Below are positions 36,184-44,271 of a DNA stretch of 64,000 nucleotides, in pieces. A program made the translations under genes and the position numbers. How positions within the stretch are numbered: position 1 is the stretch's first letter; each line of letters begins with the position of its first letter. This DNA comes from WLND01 sp040398845 (lineage in GTDB: Bacteria; Actinomycetota; Actinomycetes; S36-B12). The stretch lies in contig JBBATH010000016.1 of the NCBI GenBank assembly GCA_040398845.1, forward strand, positions 38,807 to 102,806. Direction: 5' to 3'. The notes beneath the pieces were generated by a model, which saw only the letters and a program-made list of their open reading frames with translations, was not told the origin of the DNA and did no database searches.

Positions 36184-36654
36184 TTACCAGCGGTAGTGCG
36201 CGAAGGCCTTGTTCGACTCGGCCATCTTGTGAGTGTCCTCACGCTTCTTGACGCTCGCGCCAAGACCGTTCGAGGCATCAAGAATCTCGTTCATGAGTCG
36301 TTCGGTCATCGTCTTTTCCCGACGCTGACGCGAGTAACTAATGAGCCAGCGCAGCGCCAAGGTCATGCTGCGATTGCCCTTCACCTCGACCGGCACCTGG
36401 TAGGTGGCGCCACCGACGCGACGGGAACGGACCTCGAGGGTCGGCTTCACATTGTCGAGCGCCCGCTTCAGGGTCTGCACCGGATCGGTGCCGGTCTTCT
36501 CGCGGCAGCCGTCAAGGGCGCCGTAGACGATTCGCTCGGCCGTCGACCGCTTGCCGTCAAGGAGCACCTTGTTGATGAGCTGGGTAACCATCGGTGATGC
36601 GAACACCGGATCAATGACAATTGGCCGCTTGGCTGCGGGACCCTTGCGAGGCAT
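36184..36654 (-). CDS. rpsG: 30S ribosomal protein S7
   Basis: 156 residues; organises the 16S 3' domain and can repress the str operon in other bacteria. MPRKGPAAKRPIVIDPVFAS at the start, GALDGCREKTGTDPVQTLKR and ANKAFAHYRW-type end (AESNKAFAHYRW) identify S7. The ATG shares one base with the rpsL TAA (TAATG). Confidence 0.97.
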   Translation of the reverse strand: MPRKGPAAKRPIVIDPVFASPMVTQLINKVLLDGKRSTAERIVYGALDGCREKTGTDPVQTLKRALDNVKPTLEVRSRRVGGATYQVPVEVKGNRSMTLALRWLISYSRQRREKTMTERLMNEILDASNGLGASVKKREDTHKMAESNKAFAHYRW

Positions 36655-37028
36655 TAGCCCTTCTCCTTCTTCGCGCCGTAGCGCGAGCGTGCCTGCTTGC
36701 GGTTCTTCACGCCCTGCGTATCGAGCGCACCGCGAATGACCTTGTAGCGAACACCGGGCAGGTCGCGAACACGTCCACCGCGGACGAGCACGATGGAGTG
36801 CTCCTGCAAGTTGTGGCCGACACCGGGGATGTACGCCGTTATCTCGACACCCGACGTCAGCCGCACGCGGGCCACCTTGCGCAGTGCAGAGTTCGGCTTC
36901 TTGGGCGTGGTCGTGTACACGCGAGTGCACACCCCACGCCGCTGCGGGCTGCCCTTGAGGGCGGGGGCCTTCGTCTTCGAGACCTTGTCCTGCCGGCCCT
37001 TACGGACCAGCTGCTGGATCGTTGGCAA
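36654..37028 (-). CDS. rpsL: 30S ribosomal protein S12
   Basis: Decoding-centre protein of 124 residues. MPTIQQLVRKGRQDK at the start, TTTPKKPNSALRKVARV with Lys43 of the streptomycin site unaltered, and GVGHNLQEHSIVLVRGGRVR with DLPGVRYKVIRG. The residues known for streptomycin resistance are wild type. TTG start at 37028 with GAGG upstream. First gene of the str operon. Confidence 0.97.
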   Translation of the reverse strand: MPTIQQLVRKGRQDKVSKTKAPALKGSPQRRGVCTRVYTTTPKKPNSALRKVARVRLTSGVEITAYIPGVGHNLQEHSIVLVRGGRVRDLPGVRYKVIRGALDTQGVKNRKQARSRYGAKKEKG

Positions 37029-37350
37029 CGTCGCCTCTTTCGCTTCAGTGTCGGGTCGAACTCGTGCTTAGCAGTGCTCAGTCCCTGCGCTACACCCACC
37101 GGATCTCCGACCCACGCGGTCGGGCGTGTCGCGCGGCATTAAGGCCTTGCGAGCGCCAGAACGTAGGGGTTCCGTTTGCGTTTCCGTCTCGTGATCGTGG
37201 ACGGAATTGCGGTGAATGCGCCGCTCATGGGGAAGTTGCGCATGCGGGGTGTACCTGAGGGGTCAGGCACAGGGAGGAAATCTACTCGGGAAGCCTTCCG
37301 TTAGTCAAAACGAGGCCCGAACGCGCTCCTTCAAGTGTGGATAGCGCTCC
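37029..37350. other. Leader region upstream of rpsL
   Basis: No gene is seen. It contains a good promoter at 37279-37308 and therefore a predicted 5' leader of roughly 240 nucleotides before rpsL. I did not find a clear terminator or riboswitch in it. Confidence 0.6.
37279..37308 (-). promoter_or_regulatory. Predicted promoter of the rpsL-rpsG-fusA-tuf operon
   Basis: On the minus strand, TTGACT (37303-37308) is followed after 18 bases by TAGATT (37279-37284), a close match to the primary sigma factor consensus. It lies between the DUF4190 gene end and rpsL and points toward rpsL. Confidence 0.6.
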
Positions 37351-37821
37351 TCAGACCTGCCCGGCGGGGGTGACCTGACTCCACGCGCCGGCGATCACGA
37401 CGATGATGAGGATGATGACCATCACGACGATGATCGCGATGTAGATGCCGATGTTGATCCACGAAAGGACCTTCGCGGCCGTGCTGAGGCCACCGCCTTG
37501 GATTGCTCCACCCGCTGATGCGATCTCTCGATCGGCCTTCGACGCGAACACCAGCGCAATGATGGCGAGAAAGAGTGGGCACACAACCCAAGACGCAATC
37601 GCGAGCACGAGTGCGACGATGGCACTGCTCGAAGTCTGGGGGCCCTGTGCGGCAACGGGCTGCTTGGGCTCAGTTGGAACCGCCATCGCCCCCGCGGCGG
37701 CGACCTGAGCGCCCGTTGAATAGCCGACCGGCCATGTCGAGGTCGTCGTTTGCGGAACAGGGACATCGCCTGTCGGGGTGGGGTCGGATGCGTCGCTGGC
37801 TGCTGGGCTCGAATCACTCAT
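37351..37821 (-). CDS. Small membrane protein, DUF4190-like
   Basis: 156-residue protein of unknown role. Residues 1-65 are Ser/Pro/Thr/Ala-rich and probably disordered and cytosolic. Two hydrophobic segments follow: IVALVLAIASWVVCPLFLAI and NIGIYIAIIVVMVIILIIVV, separated by a short loop with FASKADREI, the DUF4190 layout. Its ATG overlaps the stop of the upstream histidine kinase by four bases (ATGA), so it is the third gene of a regulator-kinase-membrane protein operon and may interact with the kinase; that role is inference. Confidence 0.65.
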   Translation of the reverse strand: MSDSSPAASDASDPTPTGDVPVPQTTTSTWPVGYSTGAQVAAAGAMAVPTEPKQPVAAQGPQTSSSAIVALVLAIASWVVCPLFLAIIALVFASKADREIASAGGAIQGGGLSTAAKVLSWINIGIYIAIIVVMVIILIIVVIAGAWSQVTPAGQV

Positions 37822-39995
37822 GGGATTACATTACGCGGGGTACCGCTGCCAGACGCGACGGACATTGCGAACCGAGTCACACCGCTATGCCGTTCTAGGG
37901 ACCACTCCCCCTGGTGTTCGGCGCAGATCTCGTCGAAGAGCTTCGATCCGAGGCCCCTGGTGAGCTCAGCCGGTGGCCCTTGCCCGTTGTCCTCGCACCT
38001 GAGGGTGAGTCGACCTGCTTCTTCGTTCATCGCCACGACCATGGTGCTGCCGCCCCCATGCCTGCGTGCATTGATTGCACACTCCTCGATGACCAAGCGC
38101 ATGATCGGTGCAAGAGACGGCGCCGACTCGGTGAGTGCTTCCCAGTCGACGCTGTCACTCACCCGGATGCCCAGCGCTCCCGGACTCAGGATCGGTGCCA
38201 ATGGTCCAACTCCCTGAGCTTCTGCGAGCAGTCGCTCCTCGATACTCGGGAGTGTCACCTCGCACAAGGTCCCCAGTTCGTTTATTGCCTCCTCACGCCG
38301 GGATAGGCGCAGGAGCAGCGAGATCGCCGCCAGTCGGCCTTGCACCGTGCGATGGAGGGTTTCCGACAGAAACCTGTCGGTCTCGTCCGCCACATCGAGT
38401 ACGCCCGCTCGGTCCGCATTGGCGGCAGCGATTCGGACACGCAGTGCGATCGCATCCGACGTCGCTTGAGCAGAGAGGCCGCGTGCCGTGACGATGAGCA
38501 GGCCCACACACGAATACCGGAGTATCCCGCCTGCGAGACGCACCGGGACGGTCAAGCCCGTCACCGACTCTGGGGTGATGACGGACACAATCGCAATGTT
38601 CGTCAGGCCGGCTGCAAGTCCCAGCACTAGCCACAGTCCGATGGCCGTGAATGTTCCCCGAGGCGTACCTGGTGCTACCCGAACGCGCGTGAGCGGAATC
38701 GAAAGAGCGACCGGTACGAACACACTGAGAAATGCGGTGAGGAAGCGCGCAGGTGTGTCGGCGGTTCGAAGGATCGCGAACGAGAATGGCAGGGTCACGA
38801 TTCCGACGAGAAGGACCAGGCGAACGTCCATCACCGGCGGCCGGGTGAGCAGCAGCCACTTATTGCGCAGTACCCGGGGGCGATGTTCGCGTGGGGCCCC
38901 TTGGTGGAGGGCAATGGACGCAGCGGTTCCGTTTAACGGAGCAGCGAGAAGCACCTCGTCATCATCTGAGACGGGCAGCAGGGTCAACCCGGCGACCTTC
39001 TGGATAGGGTCCAACTCCCGCGACCAACGAACGCCCTGAGCGGCAATATGAAGATGGTCGTCGAGGACGGACACTGAAATCACTACCGGCATGTTGAAAT
39101 CAGGGGACTGCGGCTCGTCGTTTGCGGAAAGGTGCCTCACCCATCTGAACACTTGAAGTCGAACGTTCTTATCAAGGAGTTCGCCACGCGAGTCAAGGTC
39201 GGTGAGTTCCGGGCTGACATTCACGACAAATGAGCGACCGAGTGCCGCAATCGCGGGAATGAGGCCGACCCGAACACCCACCGGGTGAAGCAGGTGAGCG
39301 AGCGGTCGCATGACGGTCGCCTGGAAATGATCGATCCAGTCCGCGAGCGATTCATCCGGCATCTGCGCCGCCCACGCCCGGGTAGCAGCCAGTGGCCGGC
39401 TCACTTGATTCTTGATGACGCCCTGGTAGCTCGCGAAACGCTCACGCTCAGCGTCTGCGAGGAGGAGGTTGAGCCGCGAGGTGGTAGCGAGTGCATCCTC
39501 GAGCGTCGCTCTCGCCACGTTCGCCTCGCGAGAGCGATCACGGGCATTTGCGGCCACCGCCACTATTCCGACGAGAACACCCACCACCGCCAAGAGGCCG
39601 AGCACCGTCCCTGCGGACCCACGGGGATTGAGTGCCCCTTCATCGCTGAGCAAGACAAGCACCCACAGGCCCGGGGCGATGCCGGTGCAGTACTGGACGG
39701 CGAGTTGCATGCGACGAGTCGCGGGCTCGATCGCCAGGGAGAGCAGGTACAGGACGAGAATGGCAACGACTGACGCGCAGATCCCCGCAAGCAGTGACCA
39801 GGCCACGACGGCCCCGGCTTCGCTATTGCCGGCCCCGAGTGCCAGCCCGGCGATCGCCGCCATTGCCAACATCCCGGTGGCAGTCCAGCGGAGCGAGGGT
39901 CGCCCGATAGGAGCCCCTGCCTTGATAACCGCCTGCTTGCTAGCGATCGCCAGCACGGTCTCTGTTCGCGCCCGAGTAGAGGTCGATCGCAGCAT
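37818..39995 (-). CDS. Large membrane histidine kinase, possibly with two kinase-like cores
   Basis: Sensor kinase paired with the overlapping response regulator gene. Four predicted membrane spans near 40-155, a soluble part near 190-380, four more spans near 395-525, then a dimerisation helix with SETLHRTVQGRLAAISLLLR, where His is the likely phosphoacceptor. An ATPase domain follows (EECAINARRHGG as N box, CEDNGQGPP and RGLGSKLFDEIC as G boxes). The middle soluble part (LLHPVGVRVGLIPAI.. then a strand-rich stretch) resembles the same dimerisation-plus-ATPase order with the ATP motifs lost, suggesting an internal duplication. The start overlaps the regulator by 56 bases; GTG at 39956 is an alternative. 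The signal sensed is unknown. Confidence 0.75.
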   Translation of the reverse strand: MLRSTSTRARTETVLAIASKQAVIKAGAPIGRPSLRWTATGMLAMAAIAGLALGAGNSEAGAVVAWSLLAGICASVVAILVLYLLSLAIEPATRRMQLAVQYCTGIAPGLWVLVLLSDEGALNPRGSAGTVLGLLAVVGVLVGIVAVAANARDRSREANVARATLEDALATTSRLNLLLADAERERFASYQGVIKNQVSRPLAATRAWAAQMPDESLADWIDHFQATVMRPLAHLLHPVGVRVGLIPAIAALGRSFVVNVSPELTDLDSRGELLDKNVRLQVFRWVRHLSANDEPQSPDFNMPVVISVSVLDDHLHIAAQGVRWSRELDPIQKVAGLTLLPVSDDDEVLLAAPLNGTAASIALHQGAPREHRPRVLRNKWLLLTRPPVMDVRLVLLVGIVTLPFSFAILRTADTPARFLTAFLSVFVPVALSIPLTRVRVAPGTPRGTFTAIGLWLVLGLAAGLTNIAIVSVITPESVTGLTVPVRLAGGILRYSCVGLLIVTARGLSAQATSDAIALRVRIAAANADRAGVLDVADETDRFLSETLHRTVQGRLAAISLLLRLSRREEAINELGTLCEVTLPSIEERLLAEAQGVGPLAPILSPGALGIRVSDSVDWEALTESAPSLAPIMRLVIEECAINARRHGGGSTMVVAMNEEAGRLTLRCEDNGQGPPAELTRGLGSKLFDEICAEHQGEWSLERHSGVTRFAMSVASGSGTPRNVIP

Positions 39996-40632
39996 GTTGC
40001 AGGTACAACAGCACGCTACTCACCCGAGGATTCAGACCGTCCTCACTTTCCCGCAGCCCGAGATTCGTGATGATGTTCGAGATGATCGACTCAACAGAGC
40101 GGGTCGTGATCCGGAACTCGGCTGCTATGCGCCGGTTCGACCAACCCCTCGCCATCCCTGCGAGAACCTCGATTTGTCGGGGTGTCAGCCTGTCCAAAGG
40201 AGTGTTGGGCTTGGAGACGAGCAGCGCAACTAGTTGATCGTCGACGAGTACCTCCCCCACCGCCGCGCTCTCCATGGCCCGACCGACCTGGCCCACGTCG
40301 GAGACACTCGTCTTCAGCAGGTAGGACCACCCGCCACGAACATCAGCCGGCAAGGTGCTGAGGACGGTTGGGAGCGCCAGATTCGAGAGCAGCACGACTC
40401 CGCGTACGTTGGTGGCCCTGCGCATCGCGATTCCGAGGTTGACACCGTTCATGCCGGTGCCGAGATCAATATCTGTGAGAAGAATGTCGGGCGTCAGTTC
40501 GGGCGCGGCCGCGAGGGCCTCCTCAGCCGTCGCGAAACTGCCAATCACTGTTGTCGCAGGGATTCGGGAGACGACACCGACAGCGAGCAGTTCACGATAG
40601 AGCGGCTCGTCTTCGACGATGAGGACCCGCAT
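39940..40632 (-). CDS. NarL/FixJ-family response regulator with LuxR-type HTH
   Basis: DNA-binding response regulator of about 230 residues. The ATG at 40632, with GGAG a few bases upstream, gives MRVLIVEDEP directly; in-frame sequence before it is not conserved. Receiver features: acidic pair Glu7/Asp8, phosphoacceptor Asp54 in LLTDIDLG, a Ser in VVLLSN and Lys in YLLKTSV. The C-terminal HTH is LTPRQIEVLAGMARGWSNRR with IAAEFRITTRSVES, typical of the family. Overlaps and is cotranscribed with the downstream kinase. Divergent from the Nif11-like gene 136 bases away, which is a natural candidate target. Confidence 0.85.
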   Translation of the reverse strand: MRVLIVEDEPLYRELLAVGVVSRIPATTVIGSFATAEEALAAAPELTPDILLTDIDLGTGMNGVNLGIAMRRATNVRGVVLLSNLALPTVLSTLPADVRGGWSYLLKTSVSDVGQVGRAMESAAVGEVLVDDQLVALLVSKPNTPLDRLTPRQIEVLAGMARGWSNRRIAAEFRITTRSVESIISNIITNLGLRESEDGLNPRVSSVLLYLQHAAIDLYSGANRDRAGDR

Positions 40633-40767
40633 GTTCTCCACGACGCCAGTATGGCAACGCTGGCGATACGCGGCCACCGTGTTTTCACGGTAGTCAGCCA
40701 TCGCTGGCTCGCCTAGGGTTCCCTGCGTATGCCCAGTTAATGTCCTTTCACCGACCGAGGGAACGCC

Positions 40768-41016
40768 ATGCCAATGACTGATAGGGAGGCGTTCTTCGCC
40801 AGGTTTCGTTCCGACACGGCGTTCGCAGCATCGATCGTCTCCGCCCAGAGCATTGCCGCCGCTCGCGACGCTGCAGCCTCCTGCGGCTATTCAATCGATG
40901 TGGCCGACTTGGCCATCGCCCTTGCAGATCACGCCGCGTCCCTTCGCCCGGCCGAGGCTTCCGACCGCCCTCCGGTCATCAGCCAAATGTCGATGCACGA
41001 TTTCGGTGATTTCTAA
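40768..41016 (+). CDS. Nif11-leader-like small protein, possible RiPP precursor
   Basis: 82 residues. The first 60 match the Nif11 leader pattern: TDREAFFARFRSDTAFAA, then an Ala-rich helix, then AAASCGYSIDVADLAIAL, which corresponds to the usual A...G[YF].[FI]...[DE]L element. Such domains serve as leaders of ribosomally made peptides. The remaining 22 residues (PAEASDRPPVISQMSMHDFGDF) would be the core; they lack Cys and have few Ser/Thr, so lanthipeptide-type chemistry is unlikely. There is no GG cleavage site. ATG at 40768 with GAGGGA upstream. The next gene, 149 bases away, encodes an ABC exporter-like protein. No modification enzyme is visible nearby. Family call is moderate. Confidence 0.6.
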   Translation: MPMTDREAFFARFRSDTAFAASIVSAQSIAAARDAAASCGYSIDVADLAIALADHAASLRPAEASDRPPVISQMSMHDFGDF

Positions 41017-41165
41017 GTCGCCGTGAAGCGAGATCATCTATCGAGCGCCTTCAATCGAAGTACTGCCGACCCCGGCGCACGGCGTATGATCCAGGCGATC
41101 TCACTCCCGGTCCGCATTGGCCCGTCCACACCACCCTGTAGCCGCTCTGAGCATCTGGAAGGCAA

Positions 41166-43355
41166 ATGACCACCTCACCTTCGCGACCCCGAGAGTCGTA
41201 TCAAGGCCAGCACAAGCGGACGTTCACCTCGATGGGCCGCTGGTACTGGCCGTATGTGCGGCCGTTCTGGGCCCGACTGCTCCTGACTTCCCTTGGCTTG
41301 GCCGTCGTGCTCGCCTGTCAGGCGCTGATACCGCTCACCGTGGAGAACCTCCTTCATCACGCGGTCTGGGACCTAGCGGCCATAAGCACGCTTCTCGCCC
41401 TGATCGTGGTCCAGCTCGGCATCGGCCACCTTGCGCACATGAGCAGTCATCTCCTTGCGATCAAATCCTCGGGCCTGCTCCAGGTACGCGTATTCAGTCG
41501 TCTGCTCGACGACCAGAGTCGTCGCCTCGATGGGCTCCATCGCGCCTCACTCGTAAGTCGCCACACCACCGATGTCGACAACGTGGGCGATGCCTTCGAG
41601 AAGACCTTGGTCGACGGGATCCCGGGCATTCTCCGAGTCATCATCAGTCTCAGCCTGCTCACCATGCTCGAATGGCCAGCCGGCATCGTCATGACCGTTG
41701 CGGCGTTGGCGTTCGTCGGCATGCGCATGCGAATGGCCAAGTCCCTCGCCGCCGCTGACCTCGCTTATTTTGATGCGCGGGGCTACGTGGGCGAGAGTGT
41801 TGACGAGGCCCTGACCTCCCCCCACACCATCTCCGGAATGCGTCTTCGCCCGTGGATCGAATCGCGCTTCACGGACCGCTCGCGCCAGCTCGGTGAAGCA
41901 TCGCATCACCAGGGCATCTATATCGCTAGATTGCTCACCGGTGCTCACGCCGCCGGACTGGCGGGGCTCGTGGCCATCGTGCTATTCGGGCTCGCGGTCG
42001 GCGGCGACGGACTCGCGTCCGTAGCTGCATCGCTCCTTTACGTCGAAGGAGTAGTAAAGGGCCTTGAGGCCCTGCCCCCGTGGGTCCGTCAGGTGCATTT
42101 CGGAATGGTGAGCAGTCTGCGGATCGATCAGATCCTTGTCCAGGATGCTGCAGGCGATTCGCAGTCTGCAGCGGGGAGCCCCGGATTAACCCGCGGCGTC
42201 ACGAATCTGCCCGACAATTGCCTCGTCGGAATCGTCACCCCGCCCGGTATCGATGCAGACGCGGCCCTCGCTCAGATCTCCGACGTGAGTCACATCGAAA
42301 GCATCCATGTTCCCCAGGAACCATTGGCTTTCGATGCATCGATCCTGGATCACTTCCGATCCACTGTACCGGACCTAGACGAGGTGGGTGCACGACAGTT
42401 ACTGCATCGAGTCGATCTCGGATACCTCATTTCGAATTCCGACGACCTCACCCGCCCCCTCGGGCCCGGTGGCAACCGCCTTACGATCAATGAACGCCAA
42501 CGCCTGGCGATCGCCATGGCCTTGGCCAAGGAACCTCGCCTGATTTCCATCGGTCCGGTGCTTGCACTCGCGGACACTGACACCGCGTTGCCCCTCATCG
42601 ATGCTCTGAGGACTCCACGACTCCCGGCTCTCATTATCACCGTGAGAACGGCCGAGGTTGCGTCCGCAATGGACCTCATCATCTTCGCCACCGGGACCGA
42701 TGTCCACACCGACACCCACGAGAACCTGCTCATGAGCAATGCTGATTACTCACAACTGTGGTCCGCTCGCCTGACATCCACCGACGTCGACCTCAGTGTG
42801 CTGGGGATCGACGATGAGTCCAAGGGTGCCCTCCTCACGCGCCTTGTCACCGAGCGTTATCCGGCGGGCAACATTCTGTACCGCGAGGGGGCACCTGCCG
42901 ACCGCATCATCTTCACCGTCTCAGGAAAGATCGAGATCATTGCAAGTGATTCCAGCGGCCGGGCCAGACGTGTCGCCGTCATCGGTCCGGGCAATCACTG
43001 CGGCGACCTTCGCCTCACCACGGGCGAGGTGCGCGCAGAAACCGCAATAGCCATTGAGGAAACTGTCGTTCGGAGCCTTTCGCGTGAGGCAATTTCCGTA
43101 GGCATGGCAGGCCTACTCGATCGGTCACCAACCGAACGCCAAGTAGTGTCAGCCATCCTGCGGGCCGGACCGAGCACGTTGGATGAACTGCGGATCCTCC
43201 TTGTCGATGTAGACGATGCCGCGATCAACTCTGCCCTTGCACTCCTCACCCGCGATGGCGCCTTAATTGAGGAATCAGGGCGATTCCGGACGGTTCACAA
43301 GCGGGTCACCAAAACGGGGGCGTCCGACATTTTTGACAGACTCGCCGACCTGTAG
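41166..43355 (+). CDS. ABC exporter-like protein with degenerate ATPase, cNMP-binding domain and winged helix
   Basis: 729 residues in four parts. (1) An exporter-type transmembrane domain, about 30-310, with six spans. (2) An ATPase-like domain, about 340-545, where the Walker A position reads GIVTPPGIDADAAL with no GKS/T, the signature region reads LTINERQRLAIAMALAKEP in place of LSGGQRQR, and the Walker B region reads RLISIGPVLALAD without the DE pair. (3) A cyclic-nucleotide-binding fold, about 555-640 (GNILYREGAPADRIIFTVSG). (4) A winged-helix-like end, about 655-715. Start ATG with GGAAGG upstream. The domain order is like NHLM-type peptide exporters but rearranged and without a peptidase. 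ATP hydrolysis looks impossible, so a partner ATPase or a sensor role is inferred. Confidence 0.75.
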   Translation: MTTSPSRPRESYQGQHKRTFTSMGRWYWPYVRPFWARLLLTSLGLAVVLACQALIPLTVENLLHHAVWDLAAISTLLALIVVQLGIGHLAHMSSHLLAIKSSGLLQVRVFSRLLDDQSRRLDGLHRASLVSRHTTDVDNVGDAFEKTLVDGIPGILRVIISLSLLTMLEWPAGIVMTVAALAFVGMRMRMAKSLAAADLAYFDARGYVGESVDEALTSPHTISGMRLRPWIESRFTDRSRQLGEASHHQGIYIARLLTGAHAAGLAGLVAIVLFGLAVGGDGLASVAASLLYVEGVVKGLEALPPWVRQVHFGMVSSLRIDQILVQDAAGDSQSAAGSPGLTRGVTNLPDNCLVGIVTPPGIDADAALAQISDVSHIESIHVPQEPLAFDASILDHFRSTVPDLDEVGARQLLHRVDLGYLISNSDDLTRPLGPGGNRLTINERQRLAIAMALAKEPRLISIGPVLALADTDTALPLIDALRTPRLPALIITVRTAEVASAMDLIIFATGTDVHTDTHENLLMSNADYSQLWSARLTSTDVDLSVLGIDDESKGALLTRLVTERYPAGNILYREGAPADRIIFTVSGKIEIIASDSSGRARRVAVIGPGNHCGDLRLTTGEVRAETAIAIEETVVRSLSREAISVGMAGLLDRSPTERQVVSAILRAGPSTLDELRILLVDVDDAAINSALALLTRDGALIEESGRFRTVHKRVTKTGASDIFDRLADL

Positions 43356-43370
43356 CCACTCCGCCCGACC

Positions 43371-44135
43371 CTAGGCGGTGAGGCGCGCCGCAATCAAGCG
43401 GATTTGCTCCGACCACGGATGATCAGGAGTGGTGAGCGAAAAGAGCCCAGCAGAAGCGTTCTGCACGACCTCTTCGGACAGCGGAAGAATCGCCGCCGTC
43501 TCGGCGGCGTACGCAGCCGTCATCTGAGACCGTAGGTCGTCGAGGTCAACGCCGCTCGGAACCTTGTTGACGACGAGGTAGAGCGCTGGGACACCGAGCT
43601 TTCGGGCGACATCTACTGTGACCGCCGTGCCCTGGAAGTCCTGACGATCCGGGCGCAGAATGAGGAGAAGCACATCGCTGATGGTGATCGACAGCAGGGT
43701 CTCCTCGTTCAGGCCCGGATGGGTATCAATGAGCAGGTAGTCCAGCTGGAGTTCCTTGGCCAGATCCCGGAACCCGTCATTGAGCGTGCCGACGTCGTAC
43801 CCCTCGCGTAGGACCCGAGCGATATCGCCAGCCTTCATGCTCGAGGGCACAAGGTAGAGGGCGCCACCAGGCGCAACCGTCGTCGTCGACGCAATGACCG
43901 AGGTCACGTCATGCGCCACCTCCTTGATCCCGAGTTTGCCCCAGAGGTAGTCATTGAGCGTGTTATCGAGATCATCGGAAAAGCCGAAGAGTACGTGAAT
44001 TCCCGGGCTTTGAATATCGGTGTCAATCACACCCACTCGGTAGCCCATCGACACAAGTTGGCCCGCCACGTTTGACGTGGTGTTGCTCTTGCCCGTGCCA
44101 CCGCGAAAGGAATGGATGGAGATAACGGTCGTCAT
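43371..44135 (-). CDS. MinD/ParA-like ATPase with Arg in place of the signature Lys
   Basis: 254-residue P-loop ATPase of the SIMIBI class. The deviant Walker A reads FRGGTGKSNTTSN (10-22): the catalytic GK is kept but the family's signature Lys is Arg11. Walker A' VIDTDIQSPG, the YLLIDTHPGLNEE switch and VVNKVPSG guanine/adenine-site region are clear. No C-terminal MinD-type amphipathic helix is obvious. It converges on the ABC-like gene, with 15 bases between stops, and diverges from the Cache-HAMP gene with 136 bases between starts. AAAGGA precedes the ATG. Such ATPases position receptors or other complexes on membranes; here the partner may be the Cache-HAMP protein. Not a plasmid partition gene, because no parB lies beside it. 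Confidence 0.82.
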   Translation of the reverse strand: MTTVISIHSFRGGTGKSNTTSNVAGQLVSMGYRVGVIDTDIQSPGIHVLFGFSDDLDNTLNDYLWGKLGIKEVAHDVTSVIASTTTVAPGGALYLVPSSMKAGDIARVLREGYDVGTLNDGFRDLAKELQLDYLLIDTHPGLNEETLLSITISDVLLLILRPDRQDFQGTAVTVDVARKLGVPALYLVVNKVPSGVDLDDLRSQMTAAYAAETAAILPLSEEVVQNASAGLFSLTTPDHPWSEQIRLIAARLTA

Positions 44136-44271
44136 GGGGATCCTTTGCTTCGGGGTTCACAGGAGTGTTCAGCCTACGGGAGTCACTCAAGGACATCGGG
44201 TTCAGGCTGGCACCATCCGAACTCCCATTGTAACGTAGCGTCAAGGAGGGCGCGTCGATGGAGAATGGTGA

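Noticed and set aside
43371..44135. ParA of an integrated plasmid or chromosome partition locus
   Set aside because: No parB or parS-like sites are nearby, and the neighbours are a receptor and an ABC-like gene, so a plasmid origin is not supported.
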